Positions 13,701 through 25,700 of a stretch of DNA of 64,000 bases are shown here, one piece after another; position 1 is the stretch's first letter; every line of letters begins with the position of its first letter. The stretch comes from Nepenthes gracilis. Taxonomy: Eukaryota > Streptophyta > Magnoliopsida > Caryophyllales > Nepenthaceae. The position numbers were made by a program, and so were the translations under genes. The stretch is from positions 11,367,299 to 11,431,298 of the forward strand of contig BSYO01000009.1 of NCBI GenBank assembly GCA_033239525.1, read 5' to 3'. The notes beneath the pieces were generated by a model. The model saw only the letters and a list, made by a program, of their open reading frames with translations, made no database searches and had not been told where the DNA came from.

Positions 13701-16700
13701 CAGAGGAAGAATAGAGATCAGAGAGAGGGGTAGAGACCAGAAAAAGAGGAGACCAAGACGGAGAGGAAAGAAAAGTATAATTACTCAGTATTTTACTCAA
13801 TTCATCAACCATACTCAAACAATAAAATTTATGGTCCTTATATAGAGAAATCCTAATTCTAAAATAATTTAAAAATAAATATAATTTTCTAACTAAATAT
13901 GGCATAAGTTTTTAAAATAAAAAGAAAATCTCAATATAATAAAATTATGCAAATAAAATAAAATCAAAATCTTTCAAGTAAAATAAAATCAAATAAAATA
14001 AAAGTAAATCTCTTCTAATTTTGGAATATTTTTTATGTTCGCATCAATTTCCTTGTTCTAATGAATTTTTTTGAATGATGAAATAAGGAATACGTATTTT
14101 TTATTGGCAATTTAGTATAAAGTAGTGTTATTAATCAATTACAACTTATTTATAAATAAATAATAGATTTTATTTCACATGTCCTCATATTTAGAAAAAT
14201 AACATGTTGATATGTCATGTCGTATTGCATCCTTGTCAATGTTTATTCTTCTTTAGGATTATGGTATTGACTTGAAAGTGTAGGGTTTGAAAAGGGTTCA
14301 GAGGCTGAAGGCAGAAACTGATGAGAGTCCCAGGAATAGAACATGGACTTTGTGCACATTGGACTTAAAATGAACAGCTGCCTGAAATTAAGATACAGGG
14401 TTCAAAGTGACAGATAAAGGTCAGTAAGGATAGAAAAGACATAGAAACACATATACACACACACAGAGCCTCGCTTAAAAATTGCCAGAAATTTTGATTG
14501 GTCAATACCTAAAGAAGTTGTACACGAGACTTACTTTCAAACCAAGTAACTTGCTAGCCTTGGCAAGAAGACAGAGAAACCTAGTTAAATCAGGATGATA
14601 TCTCCGATATAGGTAGCAAGTCAAATAAATTATGACTAAGTTTATTCATTCAATGGTGTTACTCTAAGTGCCATCATTATAGTATATTTTTAGTATTCTA
14701 GGCGTTAAGTTTTACAAGTACTACGGATGAGAATATGACTTTCAGTACCGGTTGTAGCAATATCAATATCAGATATATAGAATAATATATATTTGTATCA
14801 AATATATTAGAAACAAAAAAAATTTTAGAGAATCATAAATCAATAGGAAAATATTCGTCAATATATTGAGCAAAATATCGATATATTAGCCGATATATTA
14901 CGATATCGCTGATATGATAATATATCGTGATTTGGCTATGGTATATCGCAATATATTACCGATACAACAATATATTATAATTTTGCATCAATATTAAGCC
15001 CCCAATACCAATATATCGGCCAATATATTAGATATTGGCCAATATTTTCATCAATGATAAGCACATTAACTATCTATTAAAAATGTTAGTTAGGCATCTA
15101 TTAAAATTACTATATTTTCCTTTATAAGTTCTGAAATTACTATTTACTAAGACAAATGTTCTCCTTGCATAATATAGGTCCCATGTCATTTTCTTGTTAA
15201 GCAAGGCATCCTAGGCTGTACAATAGTGATACTGTTTGGAATCAGAAGAAGAGTTTTGAGAGAAAAGGAATAAGGGAAAATGCTGAAATAATTTAAGAAA
15301 AAGCAAGTTGATAATTAAGAATAAAAAATAAGATTTGGAATCCACCAAATCAAACTCAAAGTTCTAAGGAAACTCTACAATATAAGTTAATAATAAAATA
15401 GGTGATGTTTTATCAAATGAACTATCCCCATGTTATAGAAATTTAGGACAACCTATGTGATACGTCTCTGGTTCCCGATTGTTGTACGAATTAAAAAGCC
15501 TTCCAATGTTCCGCTGCGGGTAGATCTGGATCGGGTCCGGTCTCCTTCTCTTCTAACCTGAAACTTACACATCACAAATTATAAGCAGGAGGTCAGAGGA
15601 TGGTGGGAGGTTATCCCACCACAAACACTCCGACGCTCAAGTTAGAAATCTTCCGCAATAAACGGAAGAATGCACGCTTATGAGTAAACGTGACGGTAAC
15701 GAAAAGATGCAGGGTTGAGGGGAGTGCGAGTAAAATATGTTTGGAGGGCTAGGCTCCAAGAGTTGCATCGCTATGGGTGGCTCACTAACTTCGTTAGGAA
15801 GAGACAACGGCTAGAGGGAAGAGAGCTAGTTCTTTCTCCTCAAGGATGAAGGGTGAAGGATCGAGTACTTGATCTCTGATCACCGTTTTTGCTTAAGATT
15901 GGGCTCTCTCCTCTCCCCTTAGCAGGAGAGGGTATTTATAGGCTCCCTCTGGGAGGCTTTTGGAGCCGGAACTCCCGATAAGTGGTTTGCTTGGATTCGT
16001 CAGCCACTATTTACTGGCGGTGGCCAGTGGCGTCAGTTGTCATCTTGCGGAGGCAAGGAGACCGTCGTCGGGCATGAACCACGTCTAGTCTGCTACCCGT
16101 GCATGCATTGGCTGAGCAGCTGTGAGAACGGCGTGCGCTGTGGCTTACAGCATTGAACTTTTCTCCCATTGGCTAGTATTTTCTGAGCTGGCGCCTGCCG
16201 CCTACAATCTCCTCTGCAGGCCATGGGGGTGCGCTGATTGGCTACTCGCCTGGGACGTCACATGGGCCGTGCGCTGGGATTCTTTGGGCTTCACGGGGGG
16301 TTTGGGCCTTCCTATACAATCAAAACCATGCCTCCATGATTGGGCTTCGCAGTTCCTGGTCCATTCCCGAGTTAGACCCATCACTAGCCCCCCATGCCTA
16401 GGGATGGCCTATTACTGGGGCCTGGCATGTCCAGGGTGGGTCCAGTTGGCTGTTCACGTGGGCTTTCCTTGAGATGCGCTGGTCTTCATCCCCTTATTGC
16501 GCCGTTCCTTTCCCATGTGAATATGCAGCCTTTCAAAGCCGGTGCAGGGATTCGGTCCTCTGTTAGGAAAGATTCACCGTCTGAGGTCCGGCTCTTCATT
16601 AATGGCTTTCCTCTTTCTTGATAAATGGCCATCGGATGGCACGCCTCTTAGCCGCTTCTTCAGGCGTTGGCCCGACTTTAAATTGGGGAGTTCTTCAGCT

Positions 16701-19700
16701 GGGGTGACCCACACTTAGCCATTCGTCAGAGAAGTGATGTGAAGTCCTTTGCTTGCCCCACGTCCCGTGGGGTTCCGCAAGGGAATTGGATGGATTTGCG
16801 GGAGATCTGGTGCTATTGTAGAAGCCTGTCGTCATGTCTTTTCTACGGGCGATTCCTCACTGTAACGAGGGTGGCCTGGCCACTCTGCTGCTGTCATATT
16901 CCTCCTCCCTGGCTAGCCAGGACTCCAATTCGTAGGTGGGATGCAACGGGGCTGGCATGTTGTTTCTAGGGATTTTGCTCCCTTAATAGTGTGTCGTCTC
17001 CGTCTCCTGTGATCATATATCTTTGCCCGGGAGGGGCGGAACCTGAGTCCCTTTGGAGCTCGTGCGAGCGAGTCACAGCCCCGTCAAGATTTTTGATGGA
17101 TGCCTGTCGTTCGCCTACGGTGGTCCCTGTCGTGCCGGCGGTGCGGGATCGGCATCGGTGACGCCAGTCCAGGGGCAAAATCGGCGTTGGGGTGATCTAC
17201 AAGAATGAGCTGATGTGCTCACATTCCGCAAGTCGGTCCCCCCCGGTGGCATCGTTATACTGAGCTTCTTGCGTTCTGTCGTATTTTTTGCCTTTTCGCA
17301 CTTTTGCTAATGTAAGCTTTGTACTTTGTAAAAAAACAGCTTCAATAAATAAAAGCAGTAGTTTGCCATTTATATCTGGTGCCATTGAATCTTCTTTTTC
17401 TTTTTTGCTGCTTCGCAAAGTCAAGGGCGGTGGGCCCTCTTGCCGCCATACATATGCTGTTATTTGCTTACGAACGTCCAATCGTCTTTTATTCCAGGCC
17501 ATCCTCAAGTCGCGAGGTGAGAACCCCCTGAGTGGCGGCATGCGGGCCAAGGCTAGCTGATCGATGTTGATGGAGAGGGCGTCAATCGGGGATCGCCTGC
17601 ATTTAATGAGCAGAGAATCGCAGGGTCGTCGCACCATAATGGCCTTCTTTGGAAAGGCGCGACGTTTCAAGGCGTTGCCACGTGGAGGGATCTTGTTGGG
17701 AGGTTGAACGCCCTCCTTTAGTTAAACGACGCCGCTTTCTTAGGGAACTTTGGCTATTTAAGTGCCAAAAATCTCTCCATATCTCGCACTCTTTAGTTGC
17801 TTGGAGGCGCGAAATCTCATTCGGTCGTTTTCCTCTTGACAGGGTGACCGACAAAGAAGATCGATGAACCTCCCACTGAGGAATCTCAATGGGGAGAGCA
17901 AGCGTTGAGGGGCCATGACGAGGCTGTGCCCGCGTGGCAGTAGCAGAGGGTTGTTATTTGGAGCCTTCAGTCATTGGGCCGATGAGGTTCCTGAAGGCAC
18001 CGCCGGCCTTTGAATCTGACGGGGCGTCCCACTCTTCCAGGCATCGAAGGCATGGGGGAGCCGGTCCATCGCTCTGTCGCGTCCTAAGGGCAGTGGAGGA
18101 AATGGAGGCCCGGGTGCAAGTTGCCATTGGCGAGGTTGAACAGACCCGGGCTCAAGAGGCTCACTTCAAGCAAGCATGGTCGGAGGCGTTGGCGAAGGCA
18201 TCACAGCTAGTCGACACCAACTTGAAGGCTTAGAGCCAGATCGCCGCTCTTCAAGAGGAGCTCGAGCGATGTCGAGTACGGCTTAGGGAGGAACATGTCA
18301 TCCATGAGCGGCAGGAGGCTGAGCTGAGGTCGAGAATTCAGTCGGAAGAGCTGGCTCCCTTGTTGGAAATGAGATTCTAGGAAGGTATCCGGCTTAGCAG
18401 GAGGATAGCTTCATTGGCGGTGCCAGGCTTTTGCATTGGCCTTTTAGACTCTCGAAATTCAGGGGCCAGGGCGCGCTCGGAACTGACTGAGTTCATGACT
18501 CCCGATCCTGCTGAAACCAGAGGTAGCAAATAGTAGTATTTTGCGACCGCTGGTCGACTTCTCCTGTAAAGAAACTTTATTAGTGGAATTACTTAATGGA
18601 ATTTCTTTACTTAATTGAGCAATTTGTTTATCGCAATTTGTTGTGTTCGGGTGACTTATTTGTCCTTTTGGTCCCCGATTTTGGAAGGGTTATTGTCGTC
18701 ACCTCTGGTAGCCAGCATTGTCGCATTAAATGTATGTGTGATAGCCGGGATTTGGGCAGGCAACTGCAACGTGAGTGGGGTGGCACTTTGTCAAGTGCCA
18801 TGATGGGCCGCCTTGCAATGACTTGCTGCATCCTGTTGAGGGGACGCGTGTCATGGCCATCATTTGGAGCTCCGTTTGCGTTTTCCTGCGCAACGCCGCT
18901 TTGCCTTCCCAAGCGTTGCCTATTTAAAGGGCGCCAACTCCTGTTTTTCACACTTTGCCATTTGCCTGCTTCGAATATGACGAAAAAGAGAGGTTCTCCT
19001 TCATCGATTCGCCAGAAAGTGAGCGATATCAAGTCGATCCTTACGCCGAACGCCATCGCCGCTCTAAGGGTAGAGTATGACATTCCTAGCGACTGGCTCC
19101 ACATCCTTCCTAGTGAGGGTGGTAGAGCTAACGCGCCCCTGGAGGGTTTCATCACGGTGTATGAGCACCACCTGCGGGGAGGCCTTTGCTTTCCCATGGA
19201 GCTCGATTTGTACGATCTTTTCAAGCGGCTCAAACTCCCAGTGGCCCAACTTCGTCCCAACGCCATCCGTTATCTGGTGACGATGTGTGTCTTCGTCAGG
19301 CTCCAAGGTCCCGCGTTCGGTCTACGTTTGCTGAAGGTAATCTTTTGCTTCGTCCAAATGGAGGATTGGCTTTCTATGTCGCCTTGTGCGAACTTTAGCT
19401 TCCGAGGGACATTCCGAATCCGTGAAGAACTAGAAGAACCGTTATTTCTTCCTGGCGCTCCCCCCAGAATGGGAGTTTTCGACAGTGTGGGGCCCTGTGA
19501 GCGAGTTCTTTTCCAGGAGCATGAGTGATGAGGAGTTGAGGCAGGAGAAGAAACTTATCGACAATATAGAGGCCGCGATAAACACCTTTTCAAAGCAGGG
19601 GTACTACTTGACCCAGGAGATGTACGCAACAATCGGCTAAGATCCAGCGAGCAAAGTGGCGACAAGCGACTCCCAAAAGAGGAAGGTTGGAGCCTTGGTC

Positions 19701-22700
19701 CCGAGGGAACCACCTAGGGAGTCACCCGAGCGGGGCGACTCATCGTCGTCTCTAGAGCCTTCTTCTGACAAGGACATGGCGGCCTTGAAGAGACTAAGAG
19801 GGGGCTGCTAGGAGGGCTTTGACATTGCCGACCACACCGGGCTAGTCCGTCGAAGCTTACCACCAACAAGCGGCAGCGACCTCTCACCATTGGAGGAAGC
19901 TACCGGCTAGGCTCCTATCCCAATCATTGACTTGGCAAAGTATGGTATTCCCATGGTTGATCTTCCTTCGAAAGAGGGGTCTACGCTAGGCTCCCCACTT
20001 GATGTCAAGGTGGCACCGTGAATCGAATATAGTCATTTGCCGTATCTAGTGGGGAGGAGTTAGAGTTTGGGCCGATAGAGCCCCTTAAGGCAACAAGATT
20101 TGGTCCTGCTTCTATGCCCCAGGATGCACCGGAGGAGGTCGAGGTTCCACTTCGTGTGCTGCCTGAGCCATCTGCATTTGGCCCTAAGGCGGTCAATGAG
20201 ACCGTCCTACATGAGGAAGCCGTTGATGGGACGGCGATCGACAGGGCGCTAGAGGGTGAGACGATTGGCGTGGTGGAGCGGTCGAAGCCCCTAGGCGTCT
20301 CTGATCTTGGAGGGGCGCAGGAGCCCCCCGGCGCCATGGAGGAAGCCTTTGTTGAGGTATGACACCTTTGCTCCTCAAGCAGAAGATTTTGTTCAGTGGC
20401 TCCCTTCGTGGTAGAGGCCTTGCGTAGAATCAAATCGGTCCACCTGTTCCATGCCGCCCTCGTCAGCGTGATGAGCGAGCCAGCGAGCAGGAAGGGTGAG
20501 CGGGCGGCCGAGCAACGTTTTAGAGTGAGGTCACCGCCCTCAGGCCTGATGGGTGAAGGCGCGGCAATTGATCAGGAGAGCGTGCGCCCCCGAGTTTGGC
20601 TCACGAGCCGCTCTCTCCGGAGGATCGGTTCTTATCGGGATTTTGAGCATTACATGTGTCATTGCATAGCCTCCATCGCTGCTCCGGATGTTCCCATGGG
20701 GGTCTTTGATCCTCACAATGATAGGGTTGATGATTGCTTGCATCTGGTTGACTTTGGAAGCTCGTAGGATAGTGGCCTTTTGCTCCTCTTTTATGTAAAT
20801 AGGTTTTCGAGAAAGCCTTTGTAATCTTTGACTTGAATAAAGGATACCTTCTTTTCACCTTGCTTTCTTCCTCGTGACATGGATATTAACCTTGTGTTGG
20901 CTAAGCAATTTTGCTATTGTCTATAAGGCTCGCATCTGGAGCCTCTTGTGCTGTACTTGTCCTTCGGTTGAGGATATCGCTGCAACTCGTGCGTAGTGGG
21001 ATGCTTGGTCCAGTGGATTAAACGTCGTCGCATGCCCGGTGGAACCTCTAAAGGGCCAGCTGGGTTTTGAAGCCACATCAGTCAAACTCCAGGTCTTAGG
21101 CTGTAGCACGCACGATACCGTCTCAGTGCTCGGCCCCACTTGCGGCGTCATCGCTCTCGTTCACATGGTCCTAGCCCACCAGCTGTCATTGACTGAGGGT
21201 GCTCTCTTCTCCTGAGAAGGTCATGGCACGCCTATAGTTTAGGGCCCCATAAGGTTTTGATGGCCGTTCTCCGGGGAGAGAAGGGCATTTCTGACCTGTA
21301 GAAGGCCTTTCGGCCTGAGCCGAAGTTTGCATTAGTGCTTGGTAGGGAGCGAGTTTTACGACCGCTAAGGGCCAGTTCTCGAGCAAAGTTTGAGGTTCGA
21401 CCGCATTGGCACCGAGCCAAGGTTTTTTGTTCTACTGAGCGGACGTTTATCCTTGACTTAGAGCACGAAAGGCGGCAAGCATACATTCGCATGAAGCGAG
21501 ACAACAATAATAATATTTTCATTAACAAAGGCGTGTTACATGTATTCAAGCATTCCGATTCATGTATGCACGACATACTAGGCGTTCCTGTAATTCATTG
21601 GTAGTACTTCTTAAGGTGGGCAGCGTTTCAGGTTCGAGGGACCAATTTGCCATCTTGGGTGTGTAGCTTGTATGCTCTGTTCCGAAGGATCGCCGAGACA
21701 ACGAATGACCCCTCCCAATTTAGCGAGAGTTTGTTCTTGTTGGCAGTCTTGCCCATCGCCTCTACACTCTGGAGGACCAGATCCCCGACCTCGAGTGGGC
21801 GAGCCTTCACTGCTAAAGAGTATCGGCGATGGTAAGCCACCGTCCTCGGGCGCGTACGAACTAGAGCAAGTCCATGCATTCCCTGAGCCTTTGAGATTCT
21901 TTGTGGGTCGAAACAAAGGGCCGGGGTCCCAAGAGGCTCACTGCTTGATTCCATAAGAGAGGGTGAAGAGGCGTTTTCCTCGTAAGTTGGACTAGAGGAA
22001 GGTAACTTCGCCCTAAGAGCCCCCTGCGGTTTAGGCATGCACTGACATCCGTTGGTTACTTCCTGGCCGTTGGCTTAATGATATCTCGTGTACACGATCC
22101 AACTGGTGAACCATTTGCCGATAAACTAGGTTAGTTGTTAGCATTATGACCTCAGAAATAAGACTAGCAATATTTTGACGAATGAACTCCATTGCGTTCT
22201 GCTCGATTATTCGTGCGAGAAGAGTCATCTTAACCCATTTGGTGAAGTAGTTGATACCGACGATGAGGAGCTTTCTTTGTCTAGAGGCCAGGGGCATGGG
22301 CGTGAGGATGTCGAGCCCCGACGAGCGCGTAAGCGGCCATGAAGGCTACATGTCTTTGCTAATAGGAGGGCGAGAATGCACCTTAAGAGCTCGACAAAGT
22401 CTATGGCATCTTGCTTCATCGTGAGCCAGAATAAACCTTGCCACATGATCTTAAATGTGAGGTTCTTCCCTACGACGTGGGAGCCACACACGCCGAGGTG
22501 GACTTCGCCTAGCATGTATTCAGCTTCCTACGGGGTGAGGCTTTTTAGTTAGGGAGTTGGATACCCTTGCCGGTATAACCTTCCGTCCCGTCTTCCTTAT
22601 CCATCTTTTTAGGGTTTTTGCAGCGTTTCGGGCCGAATACTTACAATCTGGGGTTATCGGTTGTCACCTTTGACTATTGAGGGGCCATGAGCGCCCAAAA

Positions 22701-25700
22701 CCTCCCACACCCTTGGCATGTTGCTCGATCCGTTGATGCATCCTTGACTAAATTGACCTTCCCGATTCTTAGCTCTGGGATGTGTTGTCTAAACTTCTCG
22801 AATGCTCGGGATTGGGCTTTTGAGCCAAGTATTTAGCAAATCAGTTGGATGCTTGAAGGTTCCACGGATTTGGTTAACCACTAATTCGAGTCACTGCGCA
22901 AGCGAAGCATTTCAGTCCTATAAGAAGAGCCGTACTCTCTGACGTTGTTGGTATTAGCGTGAATTACTTAATGGAATGGTTCGTGGATAATCCATCGACA
23001 TTAAGGGTCCATACTAGTGCGTGGGGGTATTTGTGTCTTGACCTAATTTTGTTTATCGTCTGACAATGAAGTCCACGAGGGCTTGGCCCTCAAGGGCTGG
23101 CATCGGTCTGAACTCTACGTAGAACTCGCCCAACTCTATGGCCCATTTGACCAACTGTCCGGACGTCTTGAGCTTCTGGAGGATCGCCTTCAGAGGCTGG
23201 TCAGTTAGCACGACAACTCGGTGCGCTTGAAAATATGGCCTCAACCTTCTGACCGAATAGATGAGGGCTAAGGCAATTCTCTTGGCGTGGGGGTATCGGG
23301 ACTTTGTGTCCATCAGCACTTTGCTTACGTAATACACGGGTCGCTACACACCCTCGTGCTGCCGAATAAGCACCAAACTTAAGGCCGTGTCCGACACCGC
23401 CAGGAAAAGATACAGGTACTCGCCTTCCGAATGTGAGGTTAGAAGTGGAGGAATAGCGAGGTACACCTTCAACTCCTAGAACACGACCTCGTACTAATCC
23501 GTCCATCGAAATCCGGATGCCTTCGTTCCTTTGAGGGTCTTGAAGAACGGTAGGTATTTCTCCTCGAAGAAACCGATAGGGTGGCAAGGACGCGACCGGC
23601 GGAGGGTTCATGTCAAGAAGCTCCGTTTGGACACTATAAAACCCAGGAATTTTCTGAAGGTTACCCCGAACATACACTTGGCCTAGTTAAGCTTCATTCG
23701 ATGGGCCCGCCTATTTAACGTGGGCGCCATCATGTCGTCTACATATACCTCCACATTCCTCCCAATCTGGGCTTCGAACATTTTGTTCACCAACCGCTGT
23801 AAATCGTTCTAACATTTTTTAGGTTGAAGGGCATCAACTTGTAGCAATATATTCCTTGGTTGATTATGAAGGTGTGCTCCTCATTGTCCGGGCTCATCCT
23901 TATTTGGTTGTAACCTAAATAGGCGTTTATGAAACTTAGGAGCGTGCTAGGATGAAGTCTTCATCAGGAAGCGAAGTTGTCCTTTAGGCCGACACATCAT
24001 TACTTGCCGTTGTTTTTCTTTGCACACGTTCGGCCTCTATGTATTGGACTTCCCTTATGAATCCGGAATCAAGCAACTTCTTGATTCTTCCTTATGGCCA
24101 CTAAATTCTCCGAGTGGTTCCGTGCTTTGCCTAATAGGTTCGTGGCGGGATCGACATGGACCTCTCGGCCAATATCCTAGGCATATTAACGAGGAAATCC
24201 ATGCGAAGATGTCAGTTTCATCGGAGGAAGTCTATGAGGGTTTCATGGCTCGGAGGATCCGCTTTATGTATGCATTTTTGGTTTGTTAGGGTCCAGGGGG
24301 ACGGTTCGTTACAGCCCGGCGGGCTCGGGTAGGACATCTCATCCCAGTCTAGCAAAGGGTGGTTCGGGTTGGAGCGGAGTGTGACTAGGATGGTAGCATG
24401 GCCCCATCATCAGCCTTCTTTCATTGCGGTATTGGAAACTTCACTTTGTTGGATGGCCTCAAAAGGCGCATGGCCATCCGAGAATGGCGTTGTTGGTAGG
24501 TTCGTGGTGAGTGGCTGTATAAGGATGGGTCCTTATTGTGACTTCTAGCCCAATCTCTTGGCTGCGTTATCTGTGCCGTAGAGGTCCTTTGCATTGCTCT
24601 CATTTGGTTTTTCTTTAGACCTTGCTTAAAGAACGCATCAAGGTACGTGAAGTCGCAAGAGCCTCCATTATTAAAAAATGCCATTTGAGACAATGGTATC
24701 TACAACAAGAGGGTTTGAATGAGGGGCCCACGTCAAATTGCGCCGCTAAAACTAATGACATGTCCAAGCCCCTAACCTCGCTCTCACCCTAACCTCGCTC
24801 TCTTCTGCTTTGGACGTGGAGTGTCGGGTGCTAGACTCGGTTTGGTGAGTCCGAGGTTTCGTCTTGACTCGAACTAGAAGAACCGAGTGAGGTGCCCCAA
24901 CAGACAAGGTCTTGATTTCCCTCTGCAGTGGTCCGACAATCCTCGATGATAGTGGCATTCTTCCAAGCGCTTTAGGCCACCTCGGGGACTTTCCGAAGAA
25001 TATTCGAGGGAGTATCGTTCGAGGAGTGGGGTCAAGGGCCTAAATTCCTTTGGACACTCGGCTCGGACCTCGTTGCTCTCGGTTCGCCATCTCCATTCCA
25101 CTTTCCCGATTGAGGGTGGTCAGTCAAATGCGTTTGGACGCTTAGCCTCATTAGCCTCCTTCCGAGGAGCAATGGAGGGCAGTGCACTGAGTTCTCGAAG
25201 AAGAGAACCAAACGATGAAGACGCTCAACTTCATCTCGTTGAGAGCCGGGACGAGCTTTGCCATGAGGCGGTTCCAACGGCAAAGGCGACACAAAAGAAG
25301 GTTCTGGCGGAAGAAGCAATCCGCGAGCTCGTCAAAAGAACAAATGGAAGTGAGGCCATGGCGAGCGTCGGGAAAGCAACGCCACATAACGAAAAGATGG
25401 TCCCGGCCAGTGCATCTTTATTGTTAAGGATCCCAGCATTGGCATTTTGAACTTGAGGGGGAACGGTTGTGTCCAGATGTCCATCGGACGAAAAAAGAGG
25501 AAGGCTCCCCAGTGTTGCCATATTCTCTTCACTTTCTCCTCTATTGGAGGGGTGGACCCGCTCCTCTTTGCGTTAATGAAGTTCCTGAATTCTAAGTTCT
25601 CTTAGGGGCTATGCGAGATCATTTGGCCGAGCGAGGACCAGCCTCATGAGCCCTCTTAAAGTCGGGGGCCTCTATCGTTGCCGGAGTTATAGGGGTTCCA

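Larger units (their letters stand above)
9027..14046 (-). mobile_element. Reina-like Ty3/gypsy chromovirus A, internally deleted
   Basis: A 5,020-bp minus-strand element with LTRs of 423 and 414 bp. It has a primer-binding site and a polypurine tract in the right places, and 5-bp flanks acttc (9022-9026) and atttc (14047-14051) with one mismatch. The order on the minus strand is LTR, leader, gag, protease, integrase C-terminus, chromodomain, LTR, which with the short LTRs fits the Reina clade of chromoviruses. Reverse transcriptase, RNase H and the integrase core are missing between 10203 and about 10300, so it is non-autonomous. Frameshifts occur throughout. Confidence 0.8.

Noticed and set aside
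16122..16472. 116-codon plus-strand ORF
   Set aside because: It runs across the end of the Tat-like 3' LTR and shows no domain. It is antisense noise in GC-rich LTR sequence.
18596..18976. Upstream part of the 310-codon plus-strand ORF
   Set aside because: The family similarity starts at the ATG at 18977, just downstream of a TATA-type box. The upstream extension looks like promoter sequence.
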